Below, one piece after another: positions 12,320 through 24,400 of a DNA stretch of 64,000 bases. Origin of the DNA: Acanthornis magna (taxonomy: Eukaryota; Chordata; Aves; Passeriformes; Acanthizidae); the NCBI GenBank assembly GCA_036785705.1, contig JAWUZG010000071.1, positions 682,001 through 746,000 on the forward strand. Direction: 5' to 3'. The stretch's first letter is position 1. Each line of letters starts with the position of its first letter. The notes under the pieces are model-generated. The model was not told the origin of the DNA and ran no database searches. It saw only the letters and a list, made by a program, of their open reading frames with translations. The position numbers were made by a program, and so were the translations under genes.

Positions 12320-15300
12320 CCTAAAAAATACCTTCTATGCAACATTGTGCAATGTATTATCTGATCATCTATACAGATCATGTTCTCATAAACACAAGGA
12401 AAAATAACATGTAACATATAAAAGCTAGCCAGGTACTTGTACTTTTGTATGCAGCAAAAAAGTGACTAACATCATCATCTTCCATTGAAATGTACTTCTG
12501 TGAGAAAAGAGAGAAACAGTGTTCATAACTTTGAGGAAAATGTTGTTCCATATTACACAGAAATACTGACTTAATTGTACAGCATTTGCCATTCCAATGC
12601 CACTGAAATAATGTATTTCAGTCCAGGTGATGCAGAAGAGGACTAAATGCTAATGAACAATACTTCTAGGACTTAAAATTGTATTTACAAATCTGAGACC
12701 ACTATAAGGTCTCTACTGCTTACTGGATTAGAGAGATGAGTATTTCTCTACTAGTGTAAAAATAGCTGCCCTGGTAAAACAGGCATGAAAAGCATTTGTT
12801 TCAGAGCAGATGCCTGGGCAAGTAATGAAAAAGAAGTGTTTTTTCACCCTTAAGATTCTTTCAAACTGAAAGAGCAAATATCTTCTTACAGAAGTAAAGG
12901 TGTATGAACATCTTGTCTCTCTGATAAAACAAATACTATTGTCTTATTATGAGTACAGGTACTCCAGTTTGAAGCTCCAATATACAAATAAACCAAATGT
13001 TTTATAACTTAGTGATACAAGAACTGCCTACTACATCTATTCTATGTAAATCATTAATATTTTAGGCATAGTTATATTATGTGACTTTAAGAAAGAAAGA
13101 ATTAATTGTAAGATGTAATCAATGCAGCTTACTTAATGTTTTCTTGAGACCTCTTGGACTACTCTAGCTGACCTACAAAAGTGAAGTCTGAGTGTAATAC
13201 TTACATATAATAATTTTTACCTGCATATTCTTAACTTGTTGTCTTTATATAATGACCTTCATAGCTGTCTAAATTGTCTTGACAAAAATTTTGTTGTTAA
13301 AGGAATACATGAACTATAAATAAAACCTTTAATTATTTCTTGGGTTATTCTCCCACACACTAGAAAACAAATAAGTGCACATATTCTGTGAAGTACAATA
13401 TCAGTAAGTTGCTTCAAAATATAAGCACACTCTCCTTTCCATAAGCTGTTAAAATATTTCCTGTGAAGGTTTCTCTGTCCAAAGCACCAGAAAAAGATTT
13501 CAGAATACATGGCAACAAACCTCATACAAAATACCTGTACAAAGAATACACATCAAAGGCATGTGTTAAGTGATTTACATGTTTCTGCTCATGAGACTTC
13601 TCATCCTACCACAGGGAAACACAAAAGAGGTAACAATGTAATCACTACTATACATTATCAATATATATCTCACTGCAGATAACTTAAGCCTCCCATTCAG
13701 TCATCCCTACGAAATATTAAAATCTATGCAAAATAAACCAAACGCCCAGCTTTTTCAATTTTTCCACTCCAACTATTTTATTTCCAATTGGATGAGAAAA
13801 CCACACATGATATAACTAATATTTTTTCTTATACTACCCTCCACTCTTTAACTTTGAAGTAGGTAGTATCACGTAAAGCTTTCTAGTTTGTGAAAAGAAT
13901 TTACCATTTTTGCAGAAGAGAAATATTAAATATTGATATGAGTTACGGTATATGGAAGAATTTAATGTAGTTTATATGCTTTATAACATTTTTTTTACAT
14001 AAAGTTGTGTGAGAAGTTTATCCATGGAAAGTAGGAGAAAAAAAAAATCTGAACTCAATAAAAAAACAACCAAAGTACTCCATGAATTACTCAGCCTAAC
14101 TCTCCTACTATACTGTGTTGCATTCCTGTGAAACTAGCAGAATTTCTCCCTAATTTAAATATTCTACGCAGAAACATGATAAAGGTCAAAACCTGCTTGA
14201 TTAAAGCAGTCTCTGTATATTTTTACTTACAACCTGCTTTCTTAGCTCCGACTTGCTTTGAAAATAAAACGTTTAACCTCTGAAACAGTGAGCAACTCTC
14301 AATTACTCTCAAAGTAGCTTATAGTTGCACTTTTTCTTAGATACTGTATTCACCCCCAAAATGTGTTACTTGAAACGGAGCTCCAGCAGTCTGCTTTTGC
14401 CAGGGCTGTGTAGTACACACCCTTGGTAGTGAAAAACTTGTCTCTTCTTCTGTAGGAACTTACATACAGTTTTCATATTCTAACACAGCTATCAGGCTTA
14501 AGTGACAGCATGGAATTTGTATCAGAAGAAATAAATTTGACTTTTATACCTCTGTATTTTTTCAAGTCTTACCACAGTAGCTGCAGTGGCTTGAAACGAG
14601 TGGAAAGTTCACTAGGTATGTACCCCACCCAGTAGAAATCAGCTCCCTCCTCCACAGCAGTAATTCCTTCTTTAAAAATGTTTCTGTACAGCCAAGGTTC
14701 AGTAATACAGCTCATTTTTAAAACAGGGGATGGCTATTGAAATAAAATTAGCTGTAGTGAAGAATGTAATATTCATGGGGATATGTTCAATCATCACTGA
14801 TCACAGAACAAATCCTGGCAAGCCCTGGTCCCACAGCCATTTCAGATGCTGTGCACACACTGCACCACCCCAACATCTCAACTGAAGCCACTGCTGACAC
14901 CTCAGGGCACAAAGCAGTTTAGCATTCAACAGCTCATGTGCTATTAGCAGTGTAATTATCACACCAGAAAACAAACTATGATTATGAAGCTTGTCAGATA
15001 AGGAGGACAGCAGAAAGCAGAGCTGGCACAGGCACTGCTGCAGTGAGACAGTCAGCAGGACCACTTTGGTTTGCACACACTACACCAAGCACACACCATT
15101 CCCTCAGCTGGACAATTCCTCCTTCTGCTCCAGAACCAGAGTGGCTCTGTATCATTGCAGTAGTATGTACTCTTAAGGGGATAAAGAGGAGAGTTTTGTT
15201 CCCTTAATTGAGCTCCAAACTGCAGCGACAGTAAAATACTCTGAGGACATCTGTTATTTTATGAAGGGAAACAAAAAAGTGAGATTTAAGATTCAAATAC

Positions 15301-16466
15301 TGAATGAAAAATACAGTAGTATTATTTTTTATTGGAAGTTGAAGGAATAGACAACATTTTTACTCATCTCCCAAGAGCAAATTTTATGCAGACATTCTAA
15401 TTCCTGTACAAAAAAATAACTCTAATGCAATATAAAAAGGTGACCAGGAGGATGCAAGCACAAGCCATACATCATGAATTATGATCTTTTTGCAGATAAC
15501 ACAAAAGCAGTTACTAACACAGACGGGATTTAGAGCCAAGAGATGCTACGTTAAGAACCCCATGTTTGGATCCCAGGTATCCAAACAAAACATTGAGTTA
15601 CTCACTGAATCCATCCAAGTACTGTATGCTGAGACACATTCTGGCATTGAACCCCTGATAATGGGTCTCGCAAGCCTTCAGCATACGTCAAACTCCAACT
15701 CTTTACAATCACAGAAACAAACCTTGCCAAGAAAGATGGAATGGAATGCTACTGCAGAAAATGCATAATGAATTGAAGGCAGGAGACACATCAAGACAGT
15801 GCCTTTGATCTCATCTATTCAATTTTTTATGTGTGTCATACAGAAGTTAACTACATCTCTGGTAATAAAATTCACAGTCTTCCATAAGTAGACATGCACT
15901 ACTCTATAGATCCTTTACACAGCCAGTTGTCTCACTAAGTGTTGCCACAGTCACTTAATGCTTCAAATCAAATGTCCTGCTATTCCTGAACTAATTTAGT
16001 ATTTTACAAGCATGATTGCTGCTGTACTGCATACTAAACACTGTTCTTGATTTCCACTTTTTTGCTTCCTATTTGCTTTTCCAAGACTGGTCCAATACTT
16101 GGAAACATTCAGCTACTGAAGATTTTTGTGTGTTTTCATTTAATTCTTCAAAGTATAATTCTTTATAAAATTCTTCACACCAGCCTTTAAAAATCTAAAT
16201 TATGCTTTATTTGCAATATGAGCTTAGGACAGAGACCAAGCAGTTGAAGTAATGGTTTTGCCAGCAAGGATGATCTGAGACTTTTTTCCCCCATCTCCCT
16301 CTTCAAAATGGCTGAACATTGCTTCCCAGTGGGCTTTTAAAAAGCTCCAAAAATGCAAAAAAAGATGAGAAAATGCATCCTATACATTCAGTTATTAAAT
16401 GAACAGCAAAACCCGGCATTTGTGCTTCTATGTAAACCCCACCTTCTAAATAAACTCCAACTCAAC
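12320..16466. other. Intergenic space between convergent ABRA and OXR1
   Basis: AT-rich spacer with no supportable gene. It has scattered short open frames only. A modestly GC-richer patch at about 14.8-15.1 kb has no recognisable protein or repeat. I recognise no transposon here. Confidence 0.6.
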
Positions 16467-16494
16467 TTTATTTTTACATATATTTAGATTTATT
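16467..16494 (-). other. OXR1: Cluster of candidate OXR1 poly(A) signals
   Basis: Two minus-strand AATAAA hexamers (16489-16494 and 16467-16472) lie within 30 bp, with another at 16635-16640. AATAAA is frequent by chance in DNA this AT-rich, so use of these sites is unproven. Confidence 0.35.
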
Positions 16495-18331
16495 TGCTAT
16501 ACATCACTGTGAGCTTATAGTACTTAAAATCCATTACAGGATTTTTTTGTTGTTGTTGTTGTAATAATCAGTTGTAACTCCACAAAGACAATAATACTGC
16601 TGTGGAAGACCAAAGGGGAGAAAAGCCATTTAAATTTATTTACAGTTCCTTATTTTGTAAACATTTACTCTACACATTGTACTAAGTTCTAATAAGGATA
16701 AAGAGATATACATAGAGACAGGAAACAAAGCCCTGTTTTTCTATTCATATTGAGCATTAGCATATTATAGATGAAATATCTGCCCTTTCTCATTACCATA
16801 GCAGTAAGCTGTCTTCAAATAAGTTTTTTAACTTTCCAGAAATGTAAATATTTTGAAATAATATACAACTACATCTACGTAAGCCAACCCATTTGGCTTT
16901 TATTCCATTTCTAGAATAATTTAAAGTGCTATAAGCAACCCGTCAATCAACACTTTTCTATAATAACAAAACTACTTTAAACATTAATTTACAAGATAAT
17001 ATACAATGTTTGTCTGAAATAGCTGAAATTTCAGCACAGAGTCAGTCACTGTCACACTTAACAGCAATTTTTTTGTTCTTTTTTGTTTTGTTTTTTTGCA
17101 GAACATAGAATAAAAGCTTTGAAACAAACAGTTTTGTTGAGCTGTTATTGCCACAATGGCTTATCAATTTTTCTACAAAAGTGGACAAGAGCTACTGGAA
17201 CTGTATTCTAGCCTGTCATTTATTTTTTGAGGTCACATGACAGTGAGTTTGCATATTCCACAAGTCTACTGAATTACAATATTGTCTACCTATGATACAT
17301 GATGTCATTTTAATCAGAGCTGGTGCTAATTGTAAATTTACAACATAGACCCACTCAAAAACATCACAAGTATTTTTTCTTTGGACAGGAATAAGCTATA
17401 TTCTTGGAGCTGATGTGCTACACGGCTACAACAGTATAACAGTATATATCTGACACTTTATGTTGAAGAAAGATGCATCTGTTTCTGTACTTGTAATGCC
17501 CTACTATAGCTACAAATTTTTCACTGAGTTTTGCTTGCTTTAGGCCTTTTAATTTTTTGGAACTATCATATTCTTACATTCTCTTGCTATTTCATAAGTC
17601 TTTGCCACATAGCTCAATATTGTCAGTATTTGTCCCAAACCTGCGGATCATTAACAGCATGTGCAAAACACTCTTTAAATACAATCAGCATGCAGCTACA
17701 ACACATATTAACTGACTTTTTTCTAAACATGAACAATAAACAAGACGAGTGGCACTGTTGACTTTGGATATCTTCTAACTTCACCACGTGTGTACTGGGA
17801 TGCGTTAAGAAGCTTCTCATCCATTTGTGGCACCACTTGAATAACATCATTGGTCAGGACCAATCTCTGCAGTGCTGCTGCCAAATACCCACACGCAGCT
17901 TTCTCAGAGGTTCACAGAGGGCAACTTCATTCATAGACATAATTTGAATACAAAAATAATAACCTATATTCAATGAAGCAGCCCCCTAGCAGGATTACAG
18001 GAAAGGTGTGTGTGGGAAACCTGGGAGGCAACTGTAATATGGATAAGAAAACTTTGCAGGCCACAAGGCTCAAAGTAACTAATATTAATTTTTAGTCTAC
18101 AAGGTCAATATTTTGTAAAAGAGTCTATAGCTTAGAAAAAGTATGACAGTATATTACAGATGCAAGAGCATGAAAAAACAACTGCAATTTAAAAATAATA
18201 ACTAATGGCCACACTGAAAACTTAGAAAAAAAAAGGTAAGTAAAATACATTATATTGCTCCTAGGGATTTTTAAGCTGCACTGATTCATGTCAGGTTTGG
18301 GACAATAACCTGTAGAATAAATGTTAAATAC
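16467..18331 (-). other. OXR1: OXR1 3'UTR (probable extent)
   Basis: Minus-strand sequence following the OXR1 stop codon at 18332-18334. Several AATAAA hexamers occur at 17219-17224, 16635-16640, 16489-16494 and 16467-16472, so alternative 3' ends are likely. The ~1.9-kb extent given here uses the most distal of the close cluster and is an estimate. Confidence 0.4.
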
Positions 18332-18467
18332 TTATTCAAAAGCCCATATTTCTATGTCTTGAATAGTGAAGTCTTCTCGCTTAGAAAGTGTGTGATTCCC
18401 AAATGTTTTACATGAATGACTTCTTCCATGGTAGAGATCACCATCAAGCCAAAGAGCAAACTCTCCT
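18332..18467 (-). CDS. OXR1: OXR1 last coding exon (TLDc C-terminus)
   Basis: 136 nt, acceptor 'gtcttgcag' at 18468-18470, stop TAA at 18332-18334. It encodes the end of the glycine run, then [21 protein letters not shown] and [10 protein letters not shown], the invariant TLDc C-terminus. Confidence 0.97.
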
Positions 18468-21400
18468 CTGCAAGACAGACAAGGTATTAAAGCAAAGGAT
18501 TGAGCGAGTAAGTGTCAAATCTATCAATGCATTTTTTGTTCAAAATTCAGTAATGAGAAGGAATTAAAGAATTAGTTTTTAACAGAAGTACCTCATTGCT
18601 GTTGATAAATTTATGCTACAAAGATTTTAGTTTTTTATTCTTAATTATTAATTTGGGAATATCCCTTTTGCAGATATTCTGAAATAAAAAGCTAACTAGA
18701 ACTCCTTAGTTTTCAGCCTCTTCCGTTTTTATTAAGAAGATGACACAATAGCACTTTTGTATCTAAAGAATGATGATAACAAATAAGGAAAACATTCCAG
18801 AAGCATATGCACCTGCATGGGGGGAAAAAAACCAGGACAAGACAATGTATGATTTCTGAAGGCCCTGGCATGTTTTGGGATGGTTCAGTTTCAATTCAGG
18901 CCTCTTCTAGTTACACTAGTTTCACTTTTACTTCTTACCAGAACCATAATATCCCACATCCATTCTGAATACAGTAAGACACACACACCAAGTGAAGAAT
19001 GGAAGGCATCATAACCTTGCAGTGCTGAAAATTCATGCCACACTATGTTGAAGACAAACTTCCTGTTTAAGTTTTGTCAACATCAGAAGCTAAACACCTG
19101 ACATACTACAGTTTCTTGGCTGCTAACTGCTGAGTCCTGAGCTACCAAATGGAAGTCAACTCCAATTTTTCTTTTCAAAGGTGTCCAAACACTTTTATCA
19201 GACTCTAATTGTACTTACCCTCCGCCACCAAAAGCAAGAGAGTCCATGTCTCCTTTAATGAAGAACATGTTGTCTCCTGTCCATTTAAAAACCTAAGGAA
19301 AAAAAACCCCAAAATAGATTAGCAAGTAAAAATACCTGAACTTTGTGGGCAGAAGAGAAACCAAACATCAGTAAAGACAGATTATGGGCGGCTAGAGGCC
19401 AGCTTAATGAAGTTAAAGTTGATGCAGGAAATTCAAGACACAGATACTTGCACATAAAAATTCTCTCAGGTTTTATGCTAATTAAAATGAGACCATTCCA
19501 AACCAGGTCATCCAAAACTCCTACACAATGAAAAATATGAAGAAAATACGCTTAGGTTGGATGGCATGCCCTTAAAGAGGATGCAGCTTGTGAATTTTCA
19601 GACACTTGGAAGAATTTAGAAGAGTAGGAAAATCTTCAGTACAATTGAAGAGTCAGGTTGAGTGTGTGCTTCAGCATGCAAACACTACCAATTTACTGTG
19701 TACTTAAACATTCTGTGAAGAAACTAGCATGATGACTTTTTTTGGTCAACTTGCAATATTTTTCAGATTTACTGTTAGATTTATTCATTAAGTATTTTAA
19801 TATAATGTACTTGGGGTGGTAGAGGGGAGAGGAGCAAAAGCATACAAAGTCATTACTACTTACTTCAAAATCTGGAGAAAAAGTGAACATAAAGGTCTCC
19901 CCAGTGCCATAAAAGCCATCGCTCACTTTGAATGGTTCAGATGCTAGCGCACCAAAAACCTGTAGCAAAAATACATCAGAGAAAGAAAAACTTCAGAGAA
20001 ACTACACAGAATACAAGAATCTCTAGTGATAATAACTGATAAATCAGATTGCAAGTATTGCCAGGTTTGAAATTCACTCCAGGATGAGCCTTACACTGTA
20101 TCACAGTTCTGAGTACACTGAGATATGGTACAGTGCTTTGTGGTACAATAGAAAGTAAGAGCACTCTTCCCCAATAACAAGCAAATACAGCAAGAAAAAA
20201 AAGTCTAATGGATAAAAACTAAACTCAGAAAACTCTCAAAAATAATGTACACATATCCAAAACTTCAGATCTAAAGGTCCTCCTTATATAGCCCCTATTC
20301 CATTTCACCTTGGCTATTTTCAGCAAGTTCCTAGCTGCAGCGGAGTTATTTTCCACATAGTTTATTAATTCCAGTCCAAATAACAGGTAAGCACTGGCTA
20401 CCCTGTCTTACAAGAGAGACAGAGTTTAACAAAAGGACAGGATGCCACCCAGAGGGACTCAGACAAACATGAGAACGTGGTCTGTGTGAATCTCACGAAG
20501 CTCAGCAAGTCCAAGTGCAAGGTCTCGTACCAGGGTCAGGGCAATCTCCAACTTAAGTACAGACTTGGAGATGAACACATTAAGAGCAGCCCTCAAGAGA
20601 ACAACTTAGGAATTCCTGTGGATGAAAAGCTGGACATAAGCTAGCATGTGCTCACATTTTGTTGAACTCAAGCATTAGTCTCTTGCAATAAACTCTTAGC
20701 AATTTTTTTTAAGTATGCACAATAGCAAACAATTAATTTGATGTAGGTAGTGCTGTACATTTGAGAAGTCATTGCTTAGATTCCATTATTACAGAGCAGA
20801 TGAGGTAGGACTTAATATACCAAACTTTCTTTAGTCACAGTACTTACCAAAGCTTCCTCATATTACTACTACAGTATTTCTTTATATTACCCATTTTAAG
20901 AACAAAATGTCACTACACTGACAAGATACTTTATGAATGTAAAATGGTTCCTTTACTTCAGTGAAAAGAATTACATTTGAACATATATATGACCAATACT
21001 TATAAATCTAAAAATCAGATTCTCTGGAACAATTTTTAAACTCACTTAACAAGGGGATGAAATAAAGCCTCACAGTCAGCTAAAGGTGATCGCTTTTCAA
21101 AGACCTGTATCAGTTTCAGACAAATTGATAAAAAGCATATCCAGTCTAAAGACTTGAAGATCCATGAACTGATGTGCAAGTTTCTGTACCCTTGTTTTAA
21201 TGCAAGTTCACAGGAAAACTGGCCCAAAAGTTTTTTTTGCAGAGATATTTATTTCATTCAACATCTAGAATCCAACACTGGGAAGATATTTCTCTAGTAT
21301 TCCACTGTCTCAATGTCAAGAACAGGCTCAAGAGAGAAAGAAACTACTATATTTTTGCTTTTGGGGAGATCAGACCAAAATAAATGAATTGTTTGTTTCC

Positions 21401-24400
21401 CTGTTTGTTTCCAGAAGGCACCTTTCTTTTTTCCCTTCCCCCCCCCCCCCATATATTCTTTTTTCAATTTAAGGTAGGCTTGAGATGATTCCCTAACATT
21501 ATCAATATCTACAGTTTTTTACACTTCTTTTTTTAGCCCATTACTGGTTAGATGGACTCATGGGAATCTGAACTTCAAGACAGTATTTAATTTTTAGCTG
21601 ATCTTTACTACCTGTAGCTCCACTACATGTTAAGGTTAAAATTTAAAGATGAGTCAGAAAGAATTTATAATTACTATAGTCATTTATGCCTATTTCATAC
21701 TTTACTGTCTTTACACATGTAAAAAAGCAGGATAGATGAGATACTTTTTCCTTTTTGTTATTTCAAGCACCTGGGTCAGTAGACTAGACTTCTGAAAACT
21801 GGGTGTTAACTTTTCTCTGTCAAATGTTTTGTGACCTTAGACTGCACCTACTGTATGCAGATAATTGAATTTAAATAGAGCATCTTTTAGCATAAAAATC
21901 CATACTGAATTAAAATTAAGTTTCATCAACGAATATACCAAAATGGGCTGACAAAAAACATAATGTTCCATATTTAATTAAGTACATGCATATTTTCCAG
22001 CAATGGGAACTAACTATTTCTTAGTCCTCAAACTGAGTCTCTATATCCTAACTTTTTTTAAGGACTTAAGTAATTTTTTTAATAACTCTGCAGCAGCTCT
22101 GGCAGCTAAACTACATTCAGGTAGCTCTGACATGTCTTACTTCAGATAAATATCCTTAGGGCTGACACTACATCTAGTAAGTAAATATAAGATTTCATTA
22201 AGAACAGACATTCCTTGAGAGGAATTAACCTTCAGTTAAAGTAACAAACTGAGTTGTGTCAAACCTAAACTACCTCAGTTCAGCGTCTACACAGGTATAA
22301 ACTTTACACACAACATTTATTTCAGTGTTTGTCTCGGATCATCTCAGGGTTCATATCTGTATAACCAGTAAAACACAAAACTAGTACATTCTAAGCATAT
22401 AGAAAACCTTACAAACTTTACTCAAGTGACTCTGAAGCTTTATTTCTAATTATGGAATAAATTAAGCTATAAAGAATCTCAAACAGTCTCTCATAAAATT
22501 CCCTACTCAATGGAGAACTGATTCTGAAGCTATAATTAGGTTGACTCGGTTTTGTCCAGTTCAGCTTTGAGTACCCTCAGGAATCAAGATCTGACAATCT
22601 CTCTATGTTTCATATGCTTCAAGCTGAGTCTTGAAAGATCACTTTTTTGCTCTAAGCAACAATAAAAGAATGAGGCTTTACAGAAAAAGTGCAATTTGCT
22701 TCCCAACAGTTATGTTAGTTCTTGAGAAGCGATGTCCATAGGATTTCTCCATGAGATCTGATTTTTGTGGCTAGTTGTTAGGCTGGGTAACTAAAATTCC
22801 CATGTCCTAGGTTCCATGTCTCACACTTCTGCAGTATACAATGCAATCTGAAGAATGACTTATTATAAAACTAGACAGTCCTTGAGATTCTTAACGGATT
22901 CTTAATTCCACTTCTAGACCACCACTTAGTGACTAATGCTCAGGAATCAGGTACCAGTTTCTTTTTAAATGGCTGTAAGGGTTCACTAACAGAAACACAT
23001 ACCAGTAGATAGACAATCTATAGCAACTGTAATGACATAACTATAGATTTCACAGATACCTTTATTAAAGAATCTCCTAGAGTTGACTGGAGCAGGCAAT
23101 CTACGTGGCTTTAGGTTCCAAATTCAAACTAGGCATTGCTCAGCTTTTACACAAATTATGTGAAAGTTCAGTGTTTTTGCTGGTTGTTATTTTTTTTGGT
23201 TGGATGTTTTTGGTTTTGGTTTTTTTTAACAGCTATTTAAATAAAATTGTTAATTGATCTGAAAAAGGAAGCAAGATTGGAAAAAGTTCTTGAAGAAAAA
23301 TTCTGAAGGGTGAGGCTTAGCAGCCTTTAATGAAACATTATGAAAAGTTACAAGGTACACTTGCTCCTTAACCTATTATCAACATAATAAAAAAGCAGTC
23401 TTCATATACACGGACAACAAAGAACAGTATCTCAGGGGAAGCAGCCCAGGAAATAAATTCATTCTAGTTTAAAAGAAAAGTACCTCAACCAAGGATACAA
23501 CAATTCCAGTATCTTTCATAAACACTGAAGATACAAAGTGGGCAGAACAATGAATGCGGAAGATGGCTGAGCAGGTATGCTCAGCAAATGTCAAGAAACT
23601 ATCTGGTCATAATTCTGTCATTCTTCAAAAATGCTGAATTTCATTTAGGATCTTCTCTGAGCTAGAAGCTTAGAAAACAGGCAGTGATCTTGAAGCATAA
23701 GATAGGAAGAACACCTGGTCTCTTAAAACACATTTTTAGAGGGAATATATAACATTTATCTTAGCATACTTCTAGTGAACTATTCCTGGGCACATTCTCC
23801 TATAAAGTACTCAGATTCTTTTTCAGTCATTGAAAGCTGTTTTAAAAGACTATCTGCCAGGAAAATACAAGACACTAAAGATAAATTAAACTCTTTCAAA
23901 ACAATCGATAACTTCATAAATAAAATTAATTCCCCTATCTAATTACCAAAGAGCATAGTCGGTTACCATTATCTTATTTTTCATTATGGTAGATCCTTGC
24001 ATGAAGAGGGGAAAGACTCTGTGCTAAATTTCCATATGTTTTGAACAGAAAGATAGTGCAAATTAATTTTCTGCTGTGAAATGCAGACATTTTTCATTAA
24101 TAACATGAGACAGAACTACTGACATCACCACTCTCACTACACTGGTAAGGGACTGAGCATGTAAAACTTGTCTAAACCATTCCTTCTGCATATGCTGCAC
24201 ACTAAATAGATATGGATTTCCCCCACTCTTGTGCGGAACACAGGTAAGATTTGGCATATGCTGTGTAACATCAGTTCAGTGACTACTTGACCCAAAAGTC
24301 CAAGGCACACTTTCATACATATTCCTAAATATGAGGCTGTAAGTTGAGATTCACCAAAGTTTGTTTCACACAAAAAAAACCCAAACCCATGACATATCTA

